Shown here: one piece after another, positions 12,501 through 21,275 of the stretch
Position numbering within the stretch: position 1 is the first letter of the stretch
Layout: each line of letters starts with the position of its first letter
Source of the DNA: Heliocidaris tuberculata
Lineage: Eukaryota; Echinodermata; Echinoidea; Camarodonta; Echinometridae
NCBI GenBank assembly: GCA_025618425.1
Contig: CM046844.1
Coordinates: 19,688,324 to 19,752,323, forward strand
Length of the DNA stretch: 64,000 nt
Reading direction: 5' to 3'
Made by a program: the position numbers and the translations under genes
The notes under the pieces: model-generated
The model's input: only the letters and a program-made list of their open reading frames with translations
What the model was told of the DNA's origin: nothing
Databases searched by the model: none

Positions 12501-15500
12501 ATTTTTTTTTTCTGTCCCTCCCATACCATCCCCTTTTCACTTCTACTATGTGGACATGTATCTCTGTATTTTTACTACTCCCCTCCCCCCCCCCCCCCAC
12601 TTCTCTGCCCTCTATTTTGCTCTTCAGATATGTCTACAAGAGGTTAAAGTTCTTGGGAAACCGATACATCTCCCAGATAGTCTCGCTTATGTTTCTAGCT
12701 GCATGGCATGGTCTTCACATCGGGTACTACAACAACTTCATCATGGAGTTCTTCATCGTCATGTTTGATGTCCAGGTGGGTACTTCATCAAGACTAGTTT
12801 AAAGATCATCCGTAAAATATTTTTCGAGATCTGAAGTGGATCCTTTTTTTCCTGTTCAAATTGGCATTATTCATATCTTTCTTCTTTATATTCTGCCATC
12901 AAAAATGTACTCCCTCTAAAATTAAATTTTATATAATTATAGATACAACATAAAGCTAAGAAATGAGGGGAGAAGAAAATCATTGGGAGAATGATTTTGC
13001 ATATATTCACTGATGTTGCCTATTTGGAGATTTGAATGCTTGAATATGATTTCAAGGTTAGAGTTAGGATTTGATAGAGTGTGAGGTCCAGGTTCAGCAG
13101 CAATCAGAAGCGCACTTACCAATATATTTTTCTTTTCCGTGCAGGCTGCAGAACTTTTCACCAAGGTGCCTGTACTGAACAAGATAACCAACCATCGTCT
13201 AATGGCTCTAGTCAAACTGATTGTATTGAAATTCTTCATGCTACTCTTCATGGGGTACCCACTTGTCAGCTTCGTCCTACTCAAGTGGTCCAAAATACAT
13301 CAGGTAAGGCTTCCACTGTTTTTTTTTATATTTCCCTATCATGCTCATTCTGATTAAGTCTTAAAGGGCAATTCAACCTTCGTTAAAGGTTGATTTGTGT
13401 GAAAAGAGAAAAAAATAAGAGAAACAGGATGGTGAAAGTTTGAAAGAAATCGTACAAATAAAAAGAGAGTTATGAATGTTTGAAAATGAGATCACTACGT
13501 CTGTGCGAATCTCAAATTGGCAATTTGATGAATCAAATGTGACCTATTCACAGTCAACTCTCCCATTAGTCCGATGCCAAAATATCATTAAATTCCAGTT
13601 TTTCTCCTGAGTGCCTTTTCCTTCGGGGCAGTACATACTCAAATAATATCGTAGATAGCATATTGTTATAGGTCCTCCAAAAAGAAAAAGATTCTAAAGA
13701 TTATACATTTTGAAAAATTGGCATGTTAGTCATTTTGTGTGTTGGAGCGAATGGGAAAGTTGAATGCTGCTACATCACAGTGACTGTAACGATATGGCCA
13801 ATTTGGAATTCCCATATGTATAGTGATTACAACTTTTAAAAAATCACAAATTTCTTATTGCTTGTCCGATATCGTTCAAAATTTCACAAATATGCTCCTC
13901 TGATTTTTCTGCTTTAACACAGTCAAATTATTACAAAGGTTGGATTGGCCTTTAACCTTGTTTATACAGTAGAACATTATTATGACAAACTCCATAAGAC
14001 CTAGGAAATGACCTTGTTATTATCTTGTCACATCGAGGCTAAAGACAAACAAGAAGTGGGACTGGCAAAGTTGGTTATACCAGTGCTGTAAATAATGGGA
14101 TTCCACTGTACTTTGTATTATCCATCCATTGTGTACTGTAGCACTTCTTTTCATGGAATTAATACTTTTTGAAAAATCAGAAAGTTAAGATCACCGACCA
14201 TACAGGGAAGCTCATGCTGAAGAAAATTCTCTGGATATCACAGTGCACTCCATAGATCAGTGGAAACTCAATGAACTTTATTGTTGGAGTTTAAACCTTG
14301 CGTAAAGTTTGACCACTTTCAAGAATATGGCTATTCCTTTTTCATGTGCTATAGAAATATATCTTTTCTTTGTTTTATAGCAAGTCTTTTACCAGACTAT
14401 GCAATAGTTAGTGTATGTCAGTGAGTGGCCACACAACAATGAATCATGCGATGAAGAAGTATAGAAAAAAGCCTTGTAACTCCATTACAGCCAGGGCTTG
14501 AAATTAGCAGTTGCCCGGGCGTCATGGTGTACCCAAAATGCTGCTGTAAAATCCTGCCTTTGTTGCTGTGGTGGCACACAAAAAAATTCTCTGTTATCAT
14601 TAATTCATGTTAATTCACTTTCAATTAAAATGACAACTGAAAGTTGATGTGAGCTACCAATCAATAATATAATATGCCCAGCTGGGCAACCCAGATAAAA
14701 AGTAAAGAGAAAAAAGTAAAGGGATAGCCCTGTATTACCACTTCTATATGTGGAATTGCCTAGGTCCATATTATAATAGATGACAGTAATTGTGGCATTT
14801 CCTAATGAAACTGTTTTGAACCTTTCTTAATCGTAAAATGTTATTCATCTCTAGGTCTACAAAGAAGTGTACTATATTGGGCATATCTTTTTCCTGCTGT
14901 GGCCTGCCTTGTCATTTGGTGTCATCATGCCTTGGTTGAAAGCACAGAGGAGGAAATCACAAGAGTGAGTATTACCAACTCTTCATGGGTTGAAAATTTA
15001 ATTAAGTTTTGTTCAAACTTGGGTTGAAATAATCAAGGTTAAAGGGCTGTTCAGGGCCCTGTTTCATAAAACTTGTCATCAATGACAAGTTGCAATAACT
15101 GTTATAAGCTACTGAAATTCTTGCATCTGATTGGCTGAGAGCAAATTTGTCGGTAAAAATCACTGAAAAGACACTTGATGAAACGTCCCCCCCCCCCCCC
15201 CCCCCCCCCGGACCTTAAGCCCTACCATGCTGTGGGCAGCAAATCCCGCCCCAAAATTTTGAGTGTTGAAAATTTTGTTTAGGCACAGAATGGCTTGAAA
15301 TGATTCCTCATACAGAAACCTGCACCTTCAATATAATGTTTGTTCCTGCGCAATATAGCTTTGCCCAGTTTGCTCAAGAGAAAAACCTCATTGAAAGTTA
15401 ATATTTCAACTCTTGAAAGTTCATTTTTGACGATTGCTCACAAAATCTGGTGGCATGGAAGGGGTTAATGATAACGATAACCTATGTGCATTCACAATAT

Positions 15501-16318
15501 AACGATAAAGGAAACCATAAAAGTGGTCCCACTTGAAAGTTTTTGGCAACTATAAAATCGTTGGGGTTCTATCAATCAAAAAACATAATGTTCACTGCCT
15601 GCATGGCTCAGCTGATCTGACGTCACTTGACAGGAGTGGAATGATTGGCTCACAAATATTATCGAAGAACACCATTAAAAGTTTGTGTTTTGCTAGTTAA
15701 AGGGCATGTAAAGTTTTGGTAAGCCCTCAAAACTGTTCGTCAGATTTCTTCAATTTTTGTTGACAAATAGCAAGATATTAGCAATACTAAGACACTGTGA
15801 AGATTTCACCTCCTAAAGTTTAATATTAAACAAATAAGAGGCAAAAACTAATTTATGTGCCGGGACAGGCACGTAAAATCCCAACAAAGGCAGCATGTGC
15901 TATACACTGTACACACACGTGTAAAACCAATGATGTGTAGCTACACACAGTGCACACACGCTGTCTCTTTGCGAAGCCCCAAGATTGCTGTGCGGGGAGC
16001 CGTCAGGGTGGAAGGGTCCTAGCATAATGGCAGTGATCAAGCATTCCTTACAGATATTTACACTGAAATTCACCAGAAATCATAGATGGAATACCAAATG
16101 ATCTCTTACAGATATCTTTTGATACAAGGAGAACAACATGAGACTATATTTAACATGTTTCTTTCCAATTTCCTTTTTGCTACCAATACTCTACATGAGC
16201 TTTAAGGCAAGTGTAGTAAATGTCATTTCCTTTTTTGTGTTAACCTTCATTCTTTGTTTCCTTTTCCAATTCTTTCAACCCCTCCAGTTTCACCAAAGAA
16301 GACGCAAAGACAAAATGA
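464..16318 (+). CDS. LPCAT3: LPCAT3/MBOAT5-like lysophospholipid acyltransferase, 12 coding exons
   Basis: Lysophosphatidylcholine acyltransferase 3 moves an acyl chain, preferably polyunsaturated, from acyl-CoA to lysophospholipids in the ER membrane (Lands cycle). Coding exons are 464-569, 3496-3603, 4946-5052, 6920-7051, 8375-8482, 9357-9539, 11196-11282, 11977-12143, 12628-12775, 13145-13303, 14855-14964 and 16288-16318. All have GT-AG borders and compatible phases. The product is about 481 aa, against 487 in human. It is a multi-pass MBOAT protein: hydrophobic stretches in most exons, the MBOAT active-site Asn at about residue 324 (ATFNTSTNTW) and the catalytic His at about residue 360 (WHGLH), with the same 36-residue spacing as human N338/H374. 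Signature blocks include LTGPQ, YLLTEEF, EGVCILSG, YKRLKFLGN and GHIFFLLWP. Sequence, length and motif order all point to LPCAT3 rather than MBOAT1/2/7. The last exon is less certain (see its entry). Introns are loaded with MITEs. Confidence 0.93.
957..1384. mobile_element. Palindromic TIR element, GTGCGCAGAC family
   Basis: The ends are inverted copies: AGTCTGCGCAC on the left and GTGCGCAGAC followed by ATAGGGC on the right. A further GTGCGCAGACATGGGC copy lies inside at about 1160. There is no coding capacity. It sits in LPCAT3 intron 1 and is probably a MITE, with limits approximate. Confidence 0.4.
3496..3603 (+). CDS. LPCAT3: LPCAT3-like exon 2
   Basis: It encodes GYPLAIFLRD through ISYFNYG, the first membrane segments of the MBOAT protein. 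Acceptor TTTTTAG, donor ATG|GTAATT, phase 1 at both ends. Intron 2 (3604-4945) starts with a GAATT-type simple repeat (about 3610-3650). It also holds a GC-richer patch around 4441-4690 that looks like foreign repeat sequence but that I cannot classify. Confidence 0.9.
4946..5052 (+). CDS. LPCAT3: LPCAT3-like exon 3
   Basis: It encodes MDTGYLLFCSLFNYILLLL and ends FAFNL, a membrane-spanning hydrophobic block. It enters at phase 1 and leaves at phase 0 with donor CTG|GTATGT. Intron 3 (5053-6919) carries a local direct duplication near 5110-5235 (two versions of an ATTGGTGAACA-bearing unit), a GC-richer patch at 5750-5960 and a hairpin element at 6079-6232. Confidence 0.9.
6079..6232. repeat. 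Hairpin element with TATTGACTGGC ends
   Basis: The left end ACTATTGACTGGC and the right end GGCCAGTCAATATT are inverted copies. Inside, GTTGCCC and GGGCAAC, and ATATTGC and GCAATAT also face each other. This is a foldback/MITE-like insertion of about 150 bp in LPCAT3 intron 3. Confidence 0.5.
6920..7051 (+). CDS. LPCAT3: LPCAT3-like exon 4
   Basis: It encodes 44 residues beginning GYLLISYVIY, then DYDMNWTTPQCILTLRM and ending DGHRPV. This corresponds to the family's conserved D-x-x-W-T-x-P-x-C-x-L-T-L block. Phase 0 at both ends, acceptor ATACAG, donor GTG|GTAAGT. Intron 4 (7052-8374) shows nothing beyond A/T-rich unique-looking sequence. Confidence 0.93.
8375..8482 (+). CDS. LPCAT3: LPCAT3-like exon 5
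   Basis: It encodes EKLSSEQKSLCIKEAPGPLE then FFFGYLLTGPQ. The LSSEQ and GPQ blocks are strongly conserved in LPCAT3. Acceptor GCCATCAG, consensus donor CAG|GTAAGT, phase 0 at both ends. Intron 5 (8483-9356) has a CT-rich tract around 8700-8890 and a TIR element at about 9134-9312, just upstream of the next acceptor. Confidence 0.93.
9134..9312. mobile_element. Diverged GACATTTGCTCC-type TIR element (copy D)
   Basis: The left end reads GACATGTGCTCTGGCGGCAA followed by TTGCTCC. The right end, GGAGCATTAGTCG, is its diverged inverted copy. A TTAGGG-like core (GGTTAGGGTTAG) lies near 9187. The layout is the same as the better preserved copies at 24919 and 48006. It lies in LPCAT3 intron 5 and ends about 45 bp before the exon 6 acceptor. 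Confidence 0.5.
9357..9539 (+). CDS. LPCAT3: LPCAT3-like exon 6
   Basis: The largest coding exon, 61 codons, running from YPLRQYRDFMDGKLLD to EHYLLTEEFA. The family's YLLTEDY-like block is clear. Acceptor TTTGCAG, donor GCT|GTAAGT, phase 0. Intron 6 (9540-11195) carries a palindrome-rich element at about 9595-10080. Confidence 0.93.
9595..10080. repeat. Palindrome-rich insertion in intron 6
   Basis: It contains a perfect 28-bp palindrome at 9653-9680 (half site GTTATAGTGCACGA). A second inverted pair follows, ACTAAACTATCCC at about 9940-9955 facing GGGATAATTTAGT at about 10007-10020. Several TGCACTAT motifs, some of them inverted, recur near 9829 and 10040-10070. It looks like a non-autonomous element. 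No target duplication is evident. Confidence 0.5.
11196..11282 (+). CDS. LPCAT3: LPCAT3-like exon 7
   Basis: Twenty-nine codons, QSSFFYKLFYISLFGRF to TFWLIS, matching the conserved F-x-Y-K-Y-V-T-x-W-L block. Acceptor CCTTCAG, donor TCG|GTAAGA, phase 0. Intron 7 holds a diverged TIR element (about 11468-11656) and the exon-8-derived tandem repeat (about 11709-11976). Confidence 0.93.
11468..11656. mobile_element. Diverged GACATTTGCTCC-type TIR element (copy E)
   Basis: It begins GACGCATGCTTCAG, then AGCAATTGCTCC, and ends near CAGTTGTGCCAGAGCATATG. The core carries CCCTAAACCTAACC, the reverse of the TTAGGG-like core in other copies, so this copy is inverted relative to them. It is heavily diverged. 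Confidence 0.45.
11709..11976 (+). repeat. Tandem repeat derived from the exon 8 5' boundary
   Basis: Three units of about 75-85 bp precede exon 8. Each carries a version of the T-rich tract, acceptor region and first coding bases of exon 8 (real: GAGGGAGTTTGTATCCTGAG; unit 2: GAGGGAGTATGTATCCTGAG), joined to an ATTAAAGGCAAACCT spacer. The matching sites are at about 11740, 11818, 11893 and, for the real exon, 11977. Intronic duplication of the exon border is the simplest explanation. Confidence 0.8.
11977..12143 (+). CDS. LPCAT3: LPCAT3-like exon 8 (active-site Asn)
   Basis: It begins EGVCILSGIAYA and ends ATFNTSTNTWLA plus two bases of an Arg codon (phase 2). The Asn at about residue 324 corresponds to the invariant MBOAT Asn. 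Acceptor CAATCAG, donor AAG|GTGTGA, weaker than its neighbours. Its first about 40 bases recur three times in the preceding intron. Intron 8 (12144-12627) contains a truncated tRNA-SINE (about 12221-12300), a T-rich tract and a C run. Confidence 0.93.
12221..12300 (+). mobile_element. Truncated tRNA-derived SINE
   Basis: The D-arm-like stretch GGTAGATAAGTCACCGGATT and a degenerate B box (GGTCAAGTCCTTGCC) match the head of the fuller copy at about 40770. The body and 3' tail are missing. Confidence 0.5.
12628..12775 (+). CDS. LPCAT3: LPCAT3-like exon 9 (catalytic His)
   Basis: It encodes YVYKRLKFLGN, then LMFLAAWHGLHIGYY and ends VMFDVQ. The His at about residue 360 is the expected MBOAT catalytic residue. 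It enters at phase 2 (Arg codon AG|A) and leaves at phase 0. Acceptor TCTTCAG, donor CAG|GTGGGT. Intron 9 (12776-13144) shows nothing notable. Confidence 0.95.
13145..13303 (+). CDS. LPCAT3: LPCAT3-like exon 10
   Basis: Fifty-three codons from AAELFTKVPVLNKI to LKWSKIHQ, including the LFMGYPL membrane block. Acceptor CGTGCAG, consensus donor CAG|GTAAGG, phase 0. Intron 10 (13304-14854) contains a TTAA-flanked palindromic element at 13365-13951. Confidence 0.93.
13365..13951. mobile_element. TTAA-flanked palindromic MITE, family 1
   Basis: TTAA duplicates at 13361-13364 and 13952-13955 flank it exactly. The termini are inverted: AGGGCAATTCAACCTTCGTT on the left and ACAAAGGTTGGATTGGCCT on the right. 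There is no coding capacity. TTAA targets are used by piggyBac and Kolobok transposases, and which one mobilised it cannot be told here. Confidence 0.75.
14855..14964 (+). CDS. LPCAT3: LPCAT3-like exon 11
   Basis: It encodes VYKEVYYIGHIFFLLWPAL through KAQRRKSQ plus two bases (phase 2). The VYKxxYxxGHIFF block is diagnostic for LPCAT3. The donor is GA|GTGAGT. If the intron were retained, a TGA at 14966-14968 would end the protein two codons later, so this could also be an alternative terminal exon. Intron 11 (14965-16287) contains a weak inverted repeat (about 15055-15190), a poly-C run and a TTAA MITE. Confidence 0.9.
15055..15209. repeat. Short TIR element plus poly-C run
   Basis: GGGCCCTGTTTCATAAAACT at the left faces GATGAAACGTCCC at the right (15055-15190), a weak inverted pair. 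The terminus resembles the GGGTGTTTCATAAAGC end of the element at 41831. A poly-C run of more than 20 bases follows at about 15187-15209. Confidence 0.35.
15701..16201 (+). mobile_element. TTAA MITE, family 2, copy 1
   Basis: TTAA at 15697-15700 and 16202-16205 flanks a 501-bp element with inverted ends AGGGCATGTAAAGTTTTGGT and its near complement in CCAATACTCTACATGAGCT. A nearly identical copy in the same orientation lies at 61204-61704, so transposition was recent. It sits in LPCAT3 intron 11, just upstream of the last acceptor. Confidence 0.85.
16288..16318 (+). CDS. LPCAT3: LPCAT3-like exon 12 (putative short terminal exon)
   Basis: The best downstream acceptor, after a long pyrimidine tract (CCCCTCCAG), lies at 16287. 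Phase-2 splicing gives the tail DFTKEDAKTK and a TGA at 16316-16318. Another frame is open to a TGA at 16348-16350 (ending ESVEM), but the exon 11 phase does not reach it. The tail lacks the C-terminal dilysine ER motif (KKxx) seen in mammalian LPCAT3, so either the motif is not conserved or the exon is misplaced. A MITE ends only 86 bp upstream of the acceptor. Confidence 0.5.
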
Positions 16319-16441
16319 TGATTGATCCTCAGGAATCTGTCGAGATGTGATATTCTACTTCCAAATTGATTGTGGCGATCTTTTGTGCCAGGATCACAAT
16401 TATTGTACATTTATAAGGGGGCTCAGCAAAAGTTTGAGGCA

Positions 16442-16447
16442 AATAAA
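16442..16447 (+). promoter_or_regulatory. Candidate LPCAT3 poly(A) signal
   Basis: AATAAA lies about 120 bases after the terminal stop. A second AATAAA occurs at 16531-16536. Both are plausible, but AATAAA is common in A/T-rich DNA and the 3' UTR may extend further. Confidence 0.35.
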
Positions 16448-18569
16448 GACACACATTCTGGAATGCAGAATGCATAATTGTTGAAAACCATTGTATTTCG
16501 CATAGAGTTAATAGAACCATATCATTACGAAATAAAACTAGTAAAGACCTATACTACCTTCATTAGGTTTAAATCAGAAATGTCAAATTACACTTAGAAA
16601 TTCTCTAATATCGCCAAAAATTACGCCTTTTGCGTTCCGGACATGTCTTTACGTACCATTGCATTTCGCTATGGTACCTAAACTGTGACAAGGAATGAAA
16701 TATAACGTTTTATGATTTACAACAAGTGATTTTATGATACCTTAAGCCTTTGGAGGATACTCATTGAGACAAGACTATTGGTGAGGCAATGTGGAGCAAC
16801 AACTGTATTTTCAATAGTCTCTATTTTAGATCAAGAATGTATTTTTACTTTGATGTTATATTTTAGCTTGTTTATTCTCAAAACTCAAAGCATTTTATTT
16901 GCACATCTTTAAACAATCTAAATGAAAAAATGTTGTTGCTCTTGTAATTTTAGCATCATTATTCTTGTGTGCTTGCCATTACTGTTGGCGTCAAAATACG
17001 CAACCTGCTGATGATGCAAATATTCAGAATAATTATGATTATAATATTTTTTTTACTCCCAACATGGAACAAAGTCAGTAATTGAAAGTAAAAAATAAAC
17101 AAAACATGTTTTTTGTCTTTGAAATTTCATGTGTTTGTAAAATGGATGAAGAAAACCTGCCATGAACCTATATGCTACTGTCCTTTTTTAGGCATATTCA
17201 CTCGTTTTTTTTTTTATTCCTAACTGCAATGAATATTTTTTGTGTAAAATTATTTTAAAGTTAAACAGTACCTTACCCTTAATTAAGGCGTTCATGCAAT
17301 TAGTCATTTAAGGTCTCTGTGAACTAGTTATTTTTAAAATTCACCCTTTTTGTGAATGTGAATTGTATTGTTAATATTTTTAATATGATGAATGCCTCGC
17401 AGCATACAAGTGTTGAATGCAATTCTGTCAAGTACTGCAATAAACAGTCATGTTTGGTTATTTGTTCCATTTTGAATTGTATATGAAATGTGTAAATATA
17501 TCTTTAGACATTGATGTTGCCTTATCAGTTTACATTTGTTCTGACACTTGTAAAACAGTGACGATGAAAGTAGATTTTGCTCATTAACTATGATGAAATG
17601 GCCCTTCCAGATGTTACCCTGAAAGGAATCTGCAAATTATTTTGACCAAATATCACAAACAGAAGGGCGCAAAATCTGCCTATTCTTGCATATCTTGCCC
17701 ATGGCATGCAAAAAAAGTGTAAGATTTACACAGACCTAAGTATGCCAAAGAAATTTTATTTCTACATCCTAGCCATTTGGGGAAATATGGGTTAAAATGG
17801 CATTAAACTGGCAAAACTTGAACAGCGCCATCTTACAGTAACGGCTAAATTGAGATCATAATTTGAAAATTAATTGCATTTTATTTTAAATTTTGACAAA
17901 CAGATGTTTGGAAAATAGGCACATTTTATATTTAAAACCATTATTTTTGACGTTGCACATGTGGAAAATTGCCCACAGATACATTCTAAGCTTCTACAAA
18001 CTAGAATGGGGCATGATGGGAAAGTTAGAGGCACAGACAATTTTCAAATCTTGTTGAAGTTTTTGTGCTGTGTAGCAATCCATATTTGAATTTTATAGAG
18101 CATATTCCAAAATATGTACAATGCTTTTGACAGTTTTCTCCCTATTCTCTGTGTGAGGGTAGTTTTTCAGCAATTTTTTTTTTTTTATTGAATGGATTTT
18201 TTAAAAAATGAAACAGGACATTGAATTACTTTAAAACCAGAGACTTTTTTGTACAGAAAACTTTCTTGAATTTCAGGTTCACAATGTTTCATACCCTAAG
18301 ATCATTTCATCACAACAGTGGAGTTGTGACATTTGTGAAAGGTTTCTATCTGCGAAAATGGCTGTCCTATACAAAAATTTCTGGTTTAAGAGTAATATAA
18401 ATGTTTAGAGAGTCACATGCCATATATATCTGCATCATTCAGGAATTATACATGCCTCCCATCAATATGATTGATGCTGAAAGAATTATTATTATTATTA
18501 TTAATATTTTATTTGGCAAAGAAAACATTACAAAGTAGAAACACATTTGACAAGTAAAAATAAAGATAA

Positions 18570-18653
18570 TGCAACCACTGGAATGCCAGGAACAGAAAAA
18601 GTTAACTAAATAACCGTAGCAGAAAGCTTTCTGTTCCAATTCCAGTGGTTGCA
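18570..18653. repeat. Hairpin, CAACCACTGGAAT arms
   Basis: The left arm TGCAACCACTGGAATGCCAG and the right arm ending AATTCCAGTGGTTGCA are nearly perfect inverted copies about 30 bp apart, just downstream of an (ATT)n run and a TTATTTGGCAAAG motif. Confidence 0.6.
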
Positions 18654-20734
18654 AACACATAAGTATATAAGTTGCATATTCATTATAAATTGCATATACA
18701 ATAAATGAGTGCATTGTTATTTTAAAGTATATATAATTCTCAGGTTACATATAGTCTTCTGTTTGATTTGAAACACACTTTCCTCTAAATCTGTGCTTCT
18801 GCTAGGGATGCCAAAAAATTGATGGTCGGCTACTTATATTTCCGTTCTCTGTTTCCAGAAAGAAAAAAAAAAAGAAAAATTGTGGGGTTTTTTCCTCAAC
18901 AGAATGTTACCCCCCTCCCTCCTCAGGTCCTGCTTTGGACCAGTTTCCTAAACCTAAGAATTTATACCAGTATTTTGAATGTATTTCCCAAAGTATATCT
19001 ACAAATCAAAGTCTTTGCCTTTGCTTTGCATTTGATGGAAGAAGGGAAAGTAGAATTTATTGAAAGGAAAGGTCATTCTTTCATACAATAAGGATGTTTG
19101 TTCACTGCAAAGGATTTCATGTTAGCTTTGAAATATTTCCACTGTCATAAATATAGTCACTTTGACAATGTGTAATACTGAATTGTATTTCATTCAGACT
19201 CAGGTTCTGTATATAATTGTGTTGAAAAGATGCTCTGTTTTAGAGACTGATATATTGTTGTGATTAAAGAGCTGATATTTCTGTCTGTTATGGGCTATTG
19301 GAGTGAGTACAAGTATTGTTGTGTATTTAGACTATTTTTTTTTTTTTTTTTGCAATATAGACAGAGGACCAGTATCCCTTTGATTTAACAGTATTCATAA
19401 TGTAGAGTACAATGCCTCTGTTTTGATCCTTAAATTGTAGAAAATAACAGAGATGGCAGTAGTTTTTTACTTTGGTTATTAATTAAAGAATATCTTTTTT
19501 TAAAGATAGGAATGTTTTATATGTTTTCATAGGCATTCTGGGGCAGCTTTTCCAAGACTTGAATTAAGATTTAAATTAGGAACTAATATTAACTTATAAA
19601 AACATGTACTTCTGTTATAGGGCTTAATACTGCACAATATACTGGTATGTCGATGTGTTCACGATAGCATTGAAATAGCAATTAAAAGTCGAAAGATGTG
19701 ATGGTTTTGTTTTAATGGTTTTGAGAATAAATTATTAATGCTACCGTTTACAAGTGTGACATACTGTATAAGCCATGGTTTTCGCAAATTTAACAAAACA
19801 CGTTAATAAGCTGGCAATACATATGCAAACATGTATTGTGAATAGCCAGTGTTTATTGCGGTGAAAACAACTTCTGTTAATGGCTGCTTCCCTGTCATAC
19901 TGTCAAAATATCGCCTTATACAGGTATTTGTATATACATATATACCCCGTCTTATAAAGAGTTGCTGTTGATTCAAATCAAGCTAGAGTCCTCCAATCAA
20001 CTGCAAAACGTTGCAGTCTCCTATCTCTTATGTACAGTATGTTGTGGGGGGGGGGGGGGGGGTTGTCTGGATGCTTAACAAAAATTAAGTTGTCCAAAAA
20101 AAATAACTTGTCAATTTTACCAAAAATATGCATCAGATAACACTAAAATCAGTGACTATTTGTAATTCATACAACTGTCTGCTGATCTTGTAAAAGATTT
20201 GTGACAATTTGCTTGAAAAGTTGTTCGCTTTACTGTTTGAAAGTGACCTGTCTGGATATACCACCTGTCCGGACACACAACCGTTTGTATACATAGGTGC
20301 GATTGATATGAATCGCAAATGAAGCTGCAATTATAGTGTAATTGCAACTCTTTCTAAGATGGGGCCCAGATGCACAGTTTGATGTTCAGAGTTGTTTCAA
20401 TTTTAACCCTTTTGATTGGAATTCCTTGAAGTATTTGCATTGATAGACATCATTTGTACCACTATTCCGGCTTTCAAAACACCTGTGCTGAATGGAAACC
20501 GTGATGCAAATGAATCCTTTTCAATTTGTGTCAGAGATGAATAAAGAACAACAATGAATTTAATGATGTAAAATTTTTGTTCTCATTTGTCATGCAGTAA
20601 GTGTGAAAGTCATTTTAATAATCATCATGATAATAATGATTGTAGTGATATCATAATGAAGATGATTATGGTGATGGTTATACTGATTTTAAAGAGGATG
20701 TATCATGGTGTTGATGCTTGATGATTACATGTTG

Positions 20735-20790
20735 TTTTTCGAAGGTTATAATTGCGAAGGTTCGTTACTCCGACGGTTCGCAATTCTAAG
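20735..20790. repeat. Remnant of the GAAGGTTCG foldback family
   Basis: It reads TTTTTCGAAGGTTATAATTG, then CGAAGGTTCGTTACTCCGA and more. This is the same sub-repeat as the large elements at 39211 and 45580, reduced to a few units. Confidence 0.6.
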
Positions 20791-21010
20791 CGCTTTACAA
20801 AACATGAAATGAACAACATTATGCTTAATTTAAACAGGAACTTAAACAATAACATGATAATGGAATATACAATGAATAACACAAAACAGCAAGGTTTGAA
20901 TTTTGAATTATAAATGAATTACAAGCTGATAGTACATATATGTTATGAATTTGCTACAAGTATGGGGAATTACTTTGTGTTAAATAGGTGGGTTTTTCAT
21001 CTGCATTTAA

Positions 21011-21275
21011 AGGGGTAAACTCGCTATTCATAAGGACTCGCTATTCATAAGGACCACTATCCATAACGCGTGACTAAATGAATAGCGGTTTTCTATGAAT
21101 AGCGGTTCTTCTAAATAGCAAGCAAACCATAGACAAATTATCTTGCTATTCAAAAGGACCTTCATTCATAAGGACCACTATTCATAACTATTCATAAGGA
21201 CCACTATTCATAACGTGTGTTAAATGAATAGTGGTTTTCGATGAATAGTGGTCCTTATGAATAGCGAGCGCACCC
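21011..21275. repeat. Foldback element built of ATTCATAAGGACCACT sub-repeats
   Basis: Units of CTATTCATAAGGACCACT and their inverted form AGTGGTCCTTATGAATAG alternate through about 260 bp. The outer ends AACTCGCTATTCAT and ATGAATAGCGAGCGC are inverted. Some positions switch between GTGG and GCGG. The whole segment can fold back on itself in several registers. No ORF. Confidence 0.75.

Noticed and set aside
12352..12768. 138-codon + strand frame overlapping LPCAT3 exon 9
   Set aside because: It reads exon 9 in the wrong frame through the upstream pyrimidine tract.
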